In this document: positions 1 through 8,990 of the stretch, one piece after another
Layout: each line of letters opens with the position of its first letter
Numbering within the stretch: the first letter of the stretch is position 1
Assembly (NCBI GenBank): GCA_023444705.1
Contig: JAEXMB010000042.1
Location: 1 to 44,893, forward strand
Origin: Pseudomonadota bacterium
GTDB lineage: Bacteria > Pseudomonadota > Alphaproteobacteria > Micavibrionales > UBA2020
Reading direction: 5' to 3'
Length of the DNA: 44,893 nt
Notes under the pieces: model-generated
Database searches by the model: none
The model's input: only the letters and a program-made list of their open reading frames with translations
What the model was told of the DNA's origin: nothing
Program-made: the position numbers and the translations under genes

Positions 1-1
1 A

Positions 2-1126
2 ACAACCCATAAAAAACGGCCCGGGCCCCGCCCCCCCGCCAAAGACATGAAGGCCCAGGCCGAGGCTGGCCAGACGCTGTCCGCCATCGCCAAGGCCGCC
101 AAGGCCAGCGGCGACGCCGTCAAGTCCAAAGCCGTCTTCACCGCCTCGACCTACAGCGAGGACGAGATGGACGTTGAGCTGGCCGATGCGGCCTTCAAGG
201 CCCCCGGCAACGCGCTGGTCGGCCCCGTCAAAACGCCCTTTGGCTGGCACCTCATGAAGATCGTCAGCGTCACCCCTGCCCGCACGCAACCGCTGAGCGA
301 AGCACGCGCGCACATCGAAAAAGAACTGGCCGACGAAATCAACGGCGAGGCGCTTTATAACCGCGCCACCGAAATCGACGATCTCGTCGCCGGCGGCGCG
401 ACGCTTGACGACGTGGCCAAGCAATACAAACTCAAGCTGCACAGCTTCAGCGACGTGACCTCCGAAGGTACGGACAAGAACGGCAAAAAGATTGAAAGCA
501 AACTGCCCGCTTTCGCCAAGATCGTCGAAACCGCCTATACGCTTGACGAAGGCCGCACCAGCCAGCTGACCGAAACCAGCGACGGCGCGTTGCTGCTGAT
601 CTCGACCACCTCGGTCACCAAGGCGCAGGAGCAACCCTTTGAAGCCGTGCGCAACGAAGTGGCCGACAGCCTGCGCCTGAAGAAAATGGGCGAGCTGTTC
701 GACGCCAAGAGTGCGGAGATCACCGAAAAGATGCAACTGGGTGAATCCTTCGAAGCGGTCGCCAAACGTCTTGGCAAGCGTGTCAGCTCTACCGGACTTG
801 TCCAGCGCGCAACCACGCCCGCCAAGGCGGGGATCGAGCGCGGCGTGCTGCCCGCGCTGTTCTCGCTTGATAAAGTCGGCCAGACCACCGCCGTCAGCGG
901 CGAGGAAAAAGTCACCATCCTGCGTCTTGCCGAGCGCAAGACCGATACGCCCAAGGATGCCAAAAAAGAAGACGTCGCCAACCTGCGCATGACGCTGGAC
1001 CGCGCCGTCAAGAACGACATCCTCGAGCAATACCGCGCTTACCTGATGGAAAAATACAAGGTGACGATCAACGAGGAACTGGTCACGCGCATGTATGCGC
1101 GCCGCGACACCGACGACAACATGTAA
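2..1126 (+). CDS. ppiD: PpiD/SurA-like peptidyl-prolyl cis-trans isomerase, C-terminal part
   Basis: This is the 3' part of a periplasmic foldase of the PpiD type, a membrane-anchored parvulin-like chaperone for secreted proteins. The frame is open back to the left edge, so the gene is cut by the window; the ATG at 47 is internal in my view. The parvulin signature is visible near residues 57-71 counted from that ATG (GPVKTPFGWHLMKI), followed by the long helical C-terminal region typical of PpiD (about 290 residues with several SEAR/AHIEKEL-like helices). The N-terminal transmembrane helix and first SurA_N-like part are missing. The stop is directly abutted by the convergent deacetylase gene. 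The first about 40 bases are a C/G-rich homopolymer-like stretch that translates poorly and may be a contig-end artefact. Family assignment is good; the exact PpiD-versus-SurA distinction is inferred. Confidence 0.8.
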   Translation, partial: TTHKKRPGPRPPAKDMKAQAEAGQTLSAIAKAAKASGDAVKSKAVFTASTYSEDEMDVELADAAFKAPGNALVGPVKTPFGWHLMKIVSVTPARTQPLSEARAHIEKELADEINGEALYNRATEIDDLVAGGATLDDVAKQYKLKLHSFSDVTSEGTDKNGKKIESKLPAFAKIVETAYTLDEGRTSQLTETSDGALLLISTTSVTKAQEQPFEAVRNEVADSLRLKKMGELFDAKSAEITEKMQLGESFEAVAKRLGKRVSSTGLVQRATTPAKAGIERGVLPALFSLDKVGQTTAVSGEEKVTILRLAERKTDTPKDAKKEDVANLRMTLDRAVKNDILEQYRAYLMEKYKVTINEELVTRMYARRDTDDNM

Positions 1127-2116
1127 TCAGGGCGACGGCGCAGCCGCTGTCTGGCGTACGGCCTGCAAAACGTCTTTGCGGCGTTCTTTCAGCAGGTCAC
1201 CCAGACGCACGACCTCTATGCCTTTTTCCTTCAACGTGGGCAGCCATGACGCCAGCCCTTCGATCGTGACATCCTTGGGATGCCCGATGGCGATGGCGAC
1301 GCCGTGGCGGCGGGCGTCATGTTCCACAAGCGCCAGCGCCTTGGCCACCGCCTGCGGCGTTTCGACGTGATCGATAAAGACATCGCGTTGCGCCGTCAGC
1401 ACGCCCGCTTCCGCCGCGACCTGTCCGGCGATACTTTTGGCATGCGTTTTTGAATCAAGAAAAAACAGCCCGCGCTTGCGCAGCTCGGCCATCAGCATCT
1501 CAAGCCCGGCGCGGTCCTGCGTGAAGCGGCTGCCCATATGGTTGTTGATGCCGCTATACCCATCAAACGCGTCAAGGTTGGCCAGAATGCGCGCGCGCAA
1601 TTCAGCTGCGGGAATATCGCCGCGCAGAACGTTGGGGCCGGGATCGATATTGGCGCCTTCGGGCAACATCGGCACGTGCATCATGATCTCATGCCCCATC
1701 GCCGCCGCTGCATCGGCCTGTTGCTGCACATTATGCGCATAAGGCAGATACGACAGCGTCAATGTCGACGACAGGCGGGCCATGCGCGCGCTGCGTTTCT
1801 TGTCGACCCCCATGTCGTCGATGACGATGACCACGCGCATGCGCTGGTGGATATTATCCGCACTCTGGCGCGGGCCGGCCGCAAGCCAGGCGATCATGAA
1901 CGGGCTTTCGGCCAGCGCGCAATTTTGCGCAGGCGCAGGTTCAACCGGCGCATCCGCCAGTTTTTCCTCGTAAACCACCTGCGCGTCGTCGTCAGCCGTG
2001 ACCGGCGTGTACCAGATGATACCGTCGTCCCGCTGCGCCGCCGCATGCGTCTGTGGCGCGAACAACGCCATGCCCAGCGCCATCAGCAGCGCGTATGCCG
2101 TAAGATTGCGAAACAT
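1127..2116 (-). CDS. Divergent polysaccharide deacetylase family protein (YibQ-like)
   Basis: A secreted or periplasmic protein of 329 residues in the divergent polysaccharide deacetylase family (DUF610/YibQ, Pfam PF04748). Residues 1-26 form a signal peptide ending in a THAAA-type cleavage region. A low-complexity acidic linker follows to about residue 90, and then the catalytic-type barrel, with IDDMG at 99-103, HVPM at 147-150, NNHMGS at 191-196, LDSKT at 220-224 and GHP at 278-280. These are the conserved blocks of the family. By analogy with NodB-type deacetylases it may act on envelope glycan, but no substrate is established. It is convergent with the ppiD-like gene and divergent from lexA, with 150 bp between the two starts. 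Confidence 0.85.
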   Translation of the reverse strand: MFRNLTAYALLMALGMALFAPQTHAAAQRDDGIIWYTPVTADDDAQVVYEEKLADAPVEPAPAQNCALAESPFMIAWLAAGPRQSADNIHQRMRVVIVIDDMGVDKKRSARMARLSSTLTLSYLPYAHNVQQQADAAAAMGHEIMMHVPMLPEGANIDPGPNVLRGDIPAAELRARILANLDAFDGYSGINNHMGSRFTQDRAGLEMLMAELRKRGLFFLDSKTHAKSIAGQVAAEAGVLTAQRDVFIDHVETPQAVAKALALVEHDARRHGVAIAIGHPKDVTIEGLASWLPTLKEKGIEVVRLGDLLKERRKDVLQAVRQTAAAPSP

Positions 2117-2194
2117 CGCTCCCGCTTACTCCGTTTAACCCCATAAAGGGGCATATTGGGCATTTTCGCCCCTGCACGCCAGCATAATATGCGC

Positions 2195-2223
2195 TTGACA
2201 CAGAGGGCGAACTAAAATAGAAC
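2195..2223 (+). promoter_or_regulatory. lexA promoter with SOS box (GAAC-N7-GAAC)
   Basis: A TTGACA -35 element lies at 2195-2200. GAAC at 2209-2212, seven bases, then GAAC at 2220-2223 make a perfect alphaproteobacterial LexA direct repeat (equivalent to GTTC-N7-GTTC on the other strand). The right half-site covers the expected -10 position (about 2217-2223), so bound LexA should occlude RNA polymerase. It sits 43 bp before the lexA start, which fits autoregulation. The -10 itself is a weak match. Confidence 0.85.
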
Positions 2224-2266
2224 AAAAGAAGAATTAGAGTTGCAAGGGGTTTTCGGGAGACTTCAC

Positions 2267-2953
2267 ATGCTGACCAAGAAACAACGCGATTTACTGCAGT
2301 TTATCAACGACTACACCCGCAAAACGGGCCTGTCGCCGTCGTTCGAGGAAATGAAAGCGGGGCTCGACCTGCGTTCCAAATCCGGCATCCACCGCCTGAT
2401 CAACGCGCTGGTCGAACGTGGCTTTCTGGCCCGCCTGCCTAACAAGGCCCGCGCGCTCGAAGTCGTCAAACTGCCCGAAAGCATGACCGCGACGGCAACG
2501 ACTGGCGCAACGGCGCCACAACGTATCGCCAGCGTCAGCAATTTCAAAAAGGCCCCTGCCAACGTCAACGAGGTCGTGGCCATCCCCTTGCAAGGCAAGA
2601 TTGCCGCAGGCACGCCAATAGAAGCCCTGCGCCAGGATCATGACACCATCGACGTTCCCATGAGCATGCTGGGCATGAACGCCTGCTACGCCCTGACCAT
2701 CGAAGGCGATTCAATGATCAAGGCCGGCATCATGGATGGTGACATCGTCATCATCGAAAAATGCGACCGCGCGAAGGACGGCGATATCGTCGTGGCGCTT
2801 GTGGACGAAGAAGAAGTCACGCTCAAGCGCCTGCGCCGTGAAATCGGCTCTGTCGTTCTCATGCCCGAAAACGACGCCTATCAGCCTATCCGCCTTGACC
2901 CCAACCGCGTGCGCATTCAGGGCAAGCTGCGCAGTCTGTTCCGCAATTATTGA
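2267..2953 (+). CDS. lexA: LexA repressor
   Basis: LexA is the SOS-response repressor and self-cleaving protease. The 228-residue protein begins MLTKKQ at the ATG at 2267, which has GGGAGA a few bases upstream; the frame also runs from a TTG at 2240, but that start has no family support. Residues 1-65 form the winged helix DNA-binding domain and 105-228 the S24 peptidase domain. The scissile bond is Ala114-Gly115 (KIAAG), the nucleophile is Ser149 (GDSM) and the general base is Lys187 (TLKRL). The linker (70-104) is longer and Ala/Thr-rich, as in many alphaproteobacteria. The 3' end overlaps the convergent comEC by 7 bp. It is regulated by its own upstream SOS box. Confidence 0.97.
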   Translation: MLTKKQRDLLQFINDYTRKTGLSPSFEEMKAGLDLRSKSGIHRLINALVERGFLARLPNKARALEVVKLPESMTATATTGATAPQRIASVSNFKKAPANVNEVVAIPLQGKIAAGTPIEALRQDHDTIDVPMSMLGMNACYALTIEGDSMIKAGIMDGDIVIIEKCDRAKDGDIVVALVDEEEVTLKRLRREIGSVVLMPENDAYQPIRLDPNRVRIQGKLRSLFRNY

Positions 2954-5115
2954 TCTGATTTCCGCTGTGTCTTTTGCGCCAGCATGGGCACCCACGGCCG
3001 TTGCCCGCGGCTATCGGATACGCGCGCGATGCGCACTGTTGCGCGCGCTGTATAAACCGCATGCGCGCCGCGATAGCGCAGATCATCGCGATCGATCATC
3101 ATCCGGCGTTTCGCAGGGCATAGCGCATTGTCAAGCCTGACATCGGGTGCAATGAATACATCAGCCACCGCGCAATCCAGTGCCACGGCTTCCGGCGTTT
3201 TGACCAGCGAAATGACGATGCCGTTACTTTCAAACAGGCATGCCTTGCTGTCGCACTGCATGACGCCTGCGGCAACGGCATCTTCCCAGTCGCCCGCCGC
3301 CTTTTGGTCCTGCCGTGCGCCCTCCCGCTCCAGCCATGCGCTGGCGACGAATTTCTCGCGCCTTGGATAGGACAGCCATATACGCCCTGCACTGTCGATG
3401 ATCGCGGCCTGACGCCCGCTGTCAGCAACCAGCACCGCCGGATGCGGCGTCAGCCACAGCGCGCCGCAAAACGCGACAGCGACAGGCACAAGCCCAAGCC
3501 ACCGCCACCAGCCGCGCCAGATGCATATCCACAATGCCCCGACCGTAAACACCGCCAGCCACACCGCGCCAAAACTGTTGGCCGTCAGCACCGCGTGCCG
3601 CCATGCAGACGTGACATCGACGATCCACATGATGACGACCATGCTTTGCTCCGTCACCCACAGGGCCGGACCTTCAAGGCCAAAGGGCATCAGCAGGCAC
3701 GCCAGAATGCCAAAAGGGAGGGTGATGACGCTTGAAAGCGGCACCGCGATCATGTTCGACACCAGCCCCGCCAGCAACGGCACCTGCCCGAAGTGATAGA
3801 TGACGTAGGGCGCGGTCGCCGCCGTTGCGATGACCGTGGTCAGCAGACAGGCCACCATATAAACGCACGCCTTGTGCAGCAGTGTGGCGTCGCGCTCCGC
3901 CACCACCCATTTTCGCGCAACGCTTTCGTAAAAAGCGATCAGCGCCACCACGGCGGCGAAAGACATCTGAAAGCTCGGCCCGATCAGCGCCTCGGGCTGG
4001 ACCAGCAGCAACGCCGCCGCCGCAAAGGCCGCAAGGCGCAGCGAAAACGGATCGCGGTCCAGCATGATTGCCAGCATCACCACACAGGCCGTGATGACCG
4101 AGCGTTCCGCCGTGATCGGCGATCCGATCAGCAGCAGATAGAACACCGACCCCGCCATCGCGAAAACGGCGCTGATCTTTTTGATGGGCCAGTGCAGCGC
4201 CGCCCACGGCCACAGCGCCAGAAGGGCGCGCACCAGAAAGAAAAATGCACCCGTGACAACCGTGATGTGAAAACCCGAAATCGCCAGCAGGTGCGCAATG
4301 CCCGAGCGGCGGATTTTATCCCATGACTGCTCGGTGATCGCCTTGCTCTCGCCGATCAAAAACGCTGTCACCACGCCCGCAATGTCGGGGTCCTTGATCC
4401 CCGCCGCGATTTTCTTGCGGATGACATGGCGCAGGCTTTCAAAAAAATCGCTGCGCCCCGCATGGTCGACGACTTCAAGATCGCCGATTGCATAGCCGGT
4501 GGCACCCAGTCCCTGAAAATAGGCATGACGCTGGAAATCAAACGCCCCGGGCGCCACGGGTGCAGACAGCGGCAACAAGACTGCGCGCACGCGCACAGTA
4601 TCACCCGCCTGCGGGTCGGCACTGTCCTTGTTCTTGAGCTTCACGCGCACGGTATCAGGCAGACGATCCCCCGCCTTGAGCCATCCCCCCGTCAGCCGCG
4701 CACTGGTCAGCGTCACCCGCAAAGCCTTTGGGAGTGCGTCCACCTCGACGATACGGCCTTCAACCGTTACGGGGCCGCTTTCACGCGCCAGCAAAACGGT
4801 ATCAAGACTGTGCGTGCGCACATAAGCGGCAAGAAAGCCCAGCGCCACCATCAACAAGCATAGCCAGCCAAGCGCGCTCCAGCGCCCGCGTTTTGCCCAC
4901 ATGGCAACAGCACACACAGCCAGCACCGCCAGTGCCGCCCACGGCCCATCGGGTTCGTGGCGCAACCCGAAATACGCGCAAATGCCCAGCGCCAATGGCA
5001 CCGGCAGCCACAGGCCCCAGCGGTCACGTTGTGCAAACAGGGCCAAAAACGCGCGTTCGGGCACGTTTGACAGCGCATTTCGCACTTGCGGCGGTATGAT
5101 ATTGACTATTGCCAT
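2947..5115 (-). CDS. comEC: ComEC/Rec2 family competence / DNA-uptake membrane protein
   Basis: An inner-membrane protein of 722 residues in the ComEC/Rec2 family, the predicted channel that takes single-stranded DNA into the cytoplasm during transformation. Several hydrophobic segments near the N terminus (about 38-100) are followed by the DUF4131-like soluble part. The Competence domain spans about 240-530 and is recognisable from LIGESKAI and GIAHLLAISGFHI followed by many membrane helices. The last about 170 residues take the place of the beta-lactamase-like domain of long ComEC proteins, but I see no HxHxDH metal motif there. It is convergent with lexA (7-bp overlap) and divergent from gltX. 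Many alphaproteobacteria carry comEC without demonstrated competence, so the physiological role is inferred. Confidence 0.92.
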   Translation of the reverse strand: MAIVNIIPPQVRNALSNVPERAFLALFAQRDRWGLWLPVPLALGICAYFGLRHEPDGPWAALAVLAVCAVAMWAKRGRWSALGWLCLLMVALGFLAAYVRTHSLDTVLLARESGPVTVEGRIVEVDALPKALRVTLTSARLTGGWLKAGDRLPDTVRVKLKNKDSADPQAGDTVRVRAVLLPLSAPVAPGAFDFQRHAYFQGLGATGYAIGDLEVVDHAGRSDFFESLRHVIRKKIAAGIKDPDIAGVVTAFLIGESKAITEQSWDKIRRSGIAHLLAISGFHITVVTGAFFFLVRALLALWPWAALHWPIKKISAVFAMAGSVFYLLLIGSPITAERSVITACVVMLAIMLDRDPFSLRLAAFAAAALLLVQPEALIGPSFQMSFAAVVALIAFYESVARKWVVAERDATLLHKACVYMVACLLTTVIATAATAPYVIYHFGQVPLLAGLVSNMIAVPLSSVITLPFGILACLLMPFGLEGPALWVTEQSMVVIMWIVDVTSAWRHAVLTANSFGAVWLAVFTVGALWICIWRGWWRWLGLVPVAVAFCGALWLTPHPAVLVADSGRQAAIIDSAGRIWLSYPRREKFVASAWLEREGARQDQKAAGDWEDAVAAGVMQCDSKACLFESNGIVISLVKTPEAVALDCAVADVFIAPDVRLDNALCPAKRRMMIDRDDLRYRGAHAVYTARATVRIARVSDSRGQRPWVPMLAQKTQRKSDQ

Positions 5116-5129
5116 AGAGCGCCTAACAT
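5102..5129 (+). promoter_or_regulatory. Candidate gltX promoter
   Basis: TTGACT at 5102-5107, a 16-base spacer and TAACAT at 5124-5129 form a reasonable sigma70-like promoter 35 bp before the gltX start. It overlaps the start codon region of the divergent comEC, so the two genes share a compact regulatory region. This is pattern evidence only. Confidence 0.5.
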
Positions 5130-5163
5130 ACGCAAATATCTGACTAAAATCACGAGGATTTCA

Positions 5164-6579
5164 ATGACCCGCGTTGTCACGCGTTTTGCGCCCAGCCCGA
5201 CCGGATACCTGCACATTGGCGGGGCCCGCACCGCCCTGTTCAACTGGCTCTACGCCCGCCACTTCGGCGGCACTTTCCTGTTGCGTATCGAGGATACCGA
5301 CCGCGCGCGCTCCACCCAGGAAGCGGTCGACGCCCTGCTCGACGGCCTGCGCTGGCTTGAGCTTGACTGGGAAGGCGAGCCGATCTTCCAGTTCGCGCGC
5401 ATGGACCGCCACGCCGAAGTCGCCCACCAGCTGGTCAAACGCGGCATGGCGTATGAATGCTACACCCCCGCCGAGGAACTGGAAGCCATGCGCAACCAGT
5501 TGCTGGCCGAAGGCAAATCGCCCAACCTCAACACCTACCTGCGCGAACGCGCCGCCAGCGGCGACAAACCGGCAGGCGCGAAGCCAGTCATCCGCATCCT
5601 TGCGCCATCTGCCGGCGGCAATGACACCGAAATGCTGGTCACCGATGAAGTACAGGGCGAAGTGCGCGTGCCCTATACGCAGCTTGACGATATGGTGTTG
5701 CTGCGCTCCGACGGCACGCCGACCTATATGCTCTCGGTCGTGGTTGACGACCACGACATGGGCATCACCCACGTTATCCGCGGCGACGACCATCTGACCA
5801 ATACCTTCCGCCAGCGCATGATCTATGACGCAATGGGCTGGCAGCCGCCGTCGTTCTCGCACGTGCCGATGATCCACGGACAGGACGGATCGAAACTGTC
5901 CAAGCGCCACGGCGCGGTCGGGCTTGAGCAATACCGCGACATGGGCTATCTGCCCGAGGCGATGCGCAACTACCTGCTACGCCTTGGCTGGGGCCACGGC
6001 GATACCGAGATTATTTCGACCGAAGACGCGATCAAGCTGTTCTCGCTCTCCGACCTTGGCGTGTCGCCCTCGCGCATGGATTTTGCCAAACTGGCGCACG
6101 TTAACGCGCATTACATCAAGCAATGCCCAGAAGACCGCCTGATGGAGCGCGTGCTGCCCTTCATCGAAGGCCAGCTGGGCGAAAAGCCTGACGAGCTGGG
6201 GCTCAAGCGTTTCCGCGCGGGCCTCAATGACCTGCGCGACCGCGCGCAGACGCTGATCGAGCTGGCGCATGCTGGAATCTTCTACCTCAAGAAGCGCCCC
6301 CTGTTGCTCGAACCCGACGCCGCCAAGACGCTTGACGACGATGCGCGCAAGATTCTTTCGGAAGTGCGCCAGACACTCAGCACCCTGCCAGATTTCCGCG
6401 CCGCAGCAATCGAAGGCAGCCTCAAGGAATTTTCGACCGCCAAAGCCTTGAAATTGGGCAAAATCGCCATGCCGCTCCGTTGTGCCATCACGGGTACGAC
6501 CAGCAGCCCGTCGGTCTTCCATGTGGCTGAAATCCTTGGGCGGGAAGAAACTTTGGCCCGCTTGTCAGATGTGGCCTGA
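5164..6579 (+). CDS. gltX: Glutamyl-tRNA synthetase
   Basis: A class I aminoacyl-tRNA synthetase that charges tRNA-Glu (471 residues, normal length). The start is the ATG at 5164, preceded by an AGGA-type site; the frame runs upstream to 5086, but conservation begins at RFAPSPTG. The HIGH signature is the HIGG at residues 17-20, and the KMSKS loop is KLSKR at about 244-248. The C-terminal anticodon-binding helices are complete. Many alphaproteobacteria have two GltX paralogues, one sometimes charging tRNA-Gln for the amidotransferase pathway; this window cannot tell which paralogue this is. Confidence 0.97.
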   Translation: MTRVVTRFAPSPTGYLHIGGARTALFNWLYARHFGGTFLLRIEDTDRARSTQEAVDALLDGLRWLELDWEGEPIFQFARMDRHAEVAHQLVKRGMAYECYTPAEELEAMRNQLLAEGKSPNLNTYLRERAASGDKPAGAKPVIRILAPSAGGNDTEMLVTDEVQGEVRVPYTQLDDMVLLRSDGTPTYMLSVVVDDHDMGITHVIRGDDHLTNTFRQRMIYDAMGWQPPSFSHVPMIHGQDGSKLSKRHGAVGLEQYRDMGYLPEAMRNYLLRLGWGHGDTEIISTEDAIKLFSLSDLGVSPSRMDFAKLAHVNAHYIKQCPEDRLMERVLPFIEGQLGEKPDELGLKRFRAGLNDLRDRAQTLIELAHAGIFYLKKRPLLLEPDAAKTLDDDARKILSEVRQTLSTLPDFRAAAIEGSLKEFSTAKALKLGKIAMPLRCAITGTTSSPSVFHVAEILGREETLARLSDVA

Positions 6580-6665
6580 CTCTTACCTTAATTTCGGATA
6601 TAAATAACCGCCTTAAACATAACCGTCGAGACAATGCCTAATAACACAGATGGGAGACCCGCCTG

Positions 6666-8906
6666 ATGCGTAAGCTTGTACTGAACACCTTCAAGAAGTT
6701 CCTGCCCCCTCTTTCGCGCACCGAAAAAGAAGCGCTTGAATCAGGCACCGTGGGCTGGGACGGCGAGCTGATCGGCGGACATCCCAACTGGAACAAGCTG
6801 TTCGAGCTGAACAAGCCCGAATTCACCGCCGAAGAACAAGCCTTCCTCGACGGCCCCGTGCAGAAACTCTGCGACATGATCGACAACTGGCAGGTCGCCT
6901 ACGACAAGGACCTGCCGCCCGAAGTCTGGCAGTTCATGAAAGACAACGGCTTCTTCGGCCTTGAAGTGCCCAAGGAACATGGCGGTCTTGGCTTCTCCTC
7001 GCAACTGCACTCCGCCGTCGTCATGAAAGTATCAAGCCGCAACATCGCTGCCGGCGTGACCGTCGGCGTTCCCAACTCCCTCGGGCCTGCAGAGCTGATC
7101 CACAAATACGGCACCGACGAGCAAAAAGAACACTACCTGCCCCGCCTTGCCAAAGGCGTTGACGTCCCCTGCTTTGCCCTGACCGAGCCGGGTGCCGGTT
7201 CAGATGCGGGCAGCATCGAGGCGCGCGGCACGCTGTTCATGGACGGCAATAAACTGTCCGTCCGCCTGAACTTTGAAAAGCGCTATATCACGCTGGCGCC
7301 GATCTCGACCCTTGCGGGCCTTGCCTTCAAGCTCGAGGATCCCGACAACCTGCTGGGCCGTGGTCAAAAAGACCTCGGCATCACCGTTGCGATGATCAAG
7401 CGCGACACCCCGGGCCTTGAAATGGGCGCGCGTCACCAGCCGATGGACCTGCCGTTCATGAACGGTACGCTCAAGGGCAAAGACGTCGTCATCCCCGCCG
7501 ACATGATCATCGGCGGCCCCGAGCGCGCCGGCGAAGGCTGGAAGATGCTCATGGAATGCCTGTCGGTCGGCCGCGCGCTGTCGTTGCCGGCGATGGGTGC
7601 CGCAGGTGCGCAGTTCTCGGCCTACACCACCGGCGCTTACAGCCGCGTGCGCCGCCAGTTCAACACCTCGATCAACAAGTTCGAGGGCATCGAGGAAGTC
7701 ATGGGCCGCATGGCGGGCCTGACCTACATGATGAACGCGGCACGCCTTGCGACCCTGCAGATGGTCGATCAGGGCCAGGCCCCCGCCATTCCTTCGGCGA
7801 TCCTGAAATACCACCTGACCGAAAACATGCGCCTGCTGGTCAACGACGCGATGGACATCCACGGCGGCAAGTCGATCATCAACGGCCCGCACAACTACTA
7901 TAACGAACTCTACAAGGGCATTCCCGTCGCGATCACCGTCGAGGGCGCGAACATCATGACCCGCAACCTGATCATCTTCGGTCAGGGTTCGGTGCGCGCA
8001 CACCCCTACCTGCTCAAGGAGATCAACGCCGCCAACGATGCTAACCAGAAAAAAGGCTTTGGCACGCTGGTCAAAACGCTGGCCTGCCACGTCGGCAACG
8101 CGATCAAGAGCATGGGCAAGAGTATCGGCCTTGGCGTCAGCCGCGGCCGCATGGCGAGTGTCCCCAAAGGTGTCGACAAAGAAACCCGCCGCTACTACCA
8201 GCAGATCAACCGTCTGGCGGCGTCGTTCAACTTCGCAGCCGATGCGACCCTTGGCACGCTGGGCGGCACGCTCAAGTTCCGCGAACGTACCTCGGCACGC
8301 CTTGGCGACGTGTTCAGCAACCTCTACATGGCCTCGACCGCGCTGTGGTACTTCGAGAAAATGGGCGCCAACAAGGAAGACCTGCCGCTGGTCCACTGGG
8401 CATGCACCAATGCTCTCTACAAGGCCGAACAGGCACTTGACGAGCTGCTGTCCAACCACCCCAGCCGCGCCGTCGGTGTGGCCCTGCGCCCCGTTATCTT
8501 CCCCACGGGCAAGGTACACAGCAAGCCGACCGACAAGATGGACCGCGCCGCAGCCGAAGTACTGACCACCCCCGGCCCCGCGCGCGACCGCCTGACCGCC
8601 AACCTCTACAAGCCGACCAACCCTAACGAGCCGCTGTTCAAGCTGGAAGAAGCCTTCAAGCTGAGCATCGAAACCGAAGGTCTGGAACGCAAGCTTGGCT
8701 CCGCCGTCAAGAAAGGCGCACTGCCGTCAGAGCTGACCCGCGCGCAATTGCTTGATGCAGCCGCGACCGCAGGCGTGCTGACCGAAGGCGAACTTGCCAG
8801 CCTGCGCAAGATGGATGCCCTGCGCCGCGACGTCGTGATGGTCGACAGCTTCGACCCCACCACGATCAGCGGCAACAAGGCGCCTACGCCCAAGCCCTGG
8901 AACTGA
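6666..8906 (+). CDS. fadE: Large acyl-CoA dehydrogenase, FadE type
   Basis: An FAD-dependent acyl-CoA dehydrogenase of 746 residues, which would catalyse the first step of fatty-acid beta-oxidation (acyl-CoA to trans-2-enoyl-CoA). The length and the extra C-terminal domain of about 270 residues (DUF1974-like) match the FadE family rather than the 380-residue mitochondrial-type enzymes. The core is visible from FGLEVPKEHGG (about 96) through the flavin-site block CFALTEPGAGSDAGS (about 170) and GEGWKMLMECLSVGR to the AITVEGANIMTRNL block. A GGGAGA site precedes the ATG at 6666. It is transcribed alone and followed by a strong terminator. No FadR-like operator was recognised. Confidence 0.9.
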   Translation: MRKLVLNTFKKFLPPLSRTEKEALESGTVGWDGELIGGHPNWNKLFELNKPEFTAEEQAFLDGPVQKLCDMIDNWQVAYDKDLPPEVWQFMKDNGFFGLEVPKEHGGLGFSSQLHSAVVMKVSSRNIAAGVTVGVPNSLGPAELIHKYGTDEQKEHYLPRLAKGVDVPCFALTEPGAGSDAGSIEARGTLFMDGNKLSVRLNFEKRYITLAPISTLAGLAFKLEDPDNLLGRGQKDLGITVAMIKRDTPGLEMGARHQPMDLPFMNGTLKGKDVVIPADMIIGGPERAGEGWKMLMECLSVGRALSLPAMGAAGAQFSAYTTGAYSRVRRQFNTSINKFEGIEEVMGRMAGLTYMMNAARLATLQMVDQGQAPAIPSAILKYHLTENMRLLVNDAMDIHGGKSIINGPHNYYNELYKGIPVAITVEGANIMTRNLIIFGQGSVRAHPYLLKEINAANDANQKKGFGTLVKTLACHVGNAIKSMGKSIGLGVSRGRMASVPKGVDKETRRYYQQINRLAASFNFAADATLGTLGGTLKFRERTSARLGDVFSNLYMASTALWYFEKMGANKEDLPLVHWACTNALYKAEQALDELLSNHPSRAVGVALRPVIFPTGKVHSKPTDKMDRAAAEVLTTPGPARDRLTANLYKPTNPNEPLFKLEEAFKLSIETEGLERKLGSAVKKGALPSELTRAQLLDAAATAGVLTEGELASLRKMDALRRDVVMVDSFDPTTISGNKAPTPKPWN

Positions 8907-8934
8907 TTTTCAGCTTCCACGGACCGCAATAAAA

Positions 8935-8965
8935 AAAGCACCGGCTCTCGCAAAGCCGGTGCTTT
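8935..8965. terminator. Bidirectional rho-independent terminator
   Basis: A 12-bp perfect stem (8935-8946 with 8954-8965, core GCACCGGCT) and a 7-base loop are flanked by an A tract on the left and a T-rich tract on the right. It can therefore end fadE on the plus strand and the convergent unknown gene on the minus strand. Confidence 0.92.
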
Positions 8966-8990
8966 CTTTTTCCCACCACGGAATTTCTGT

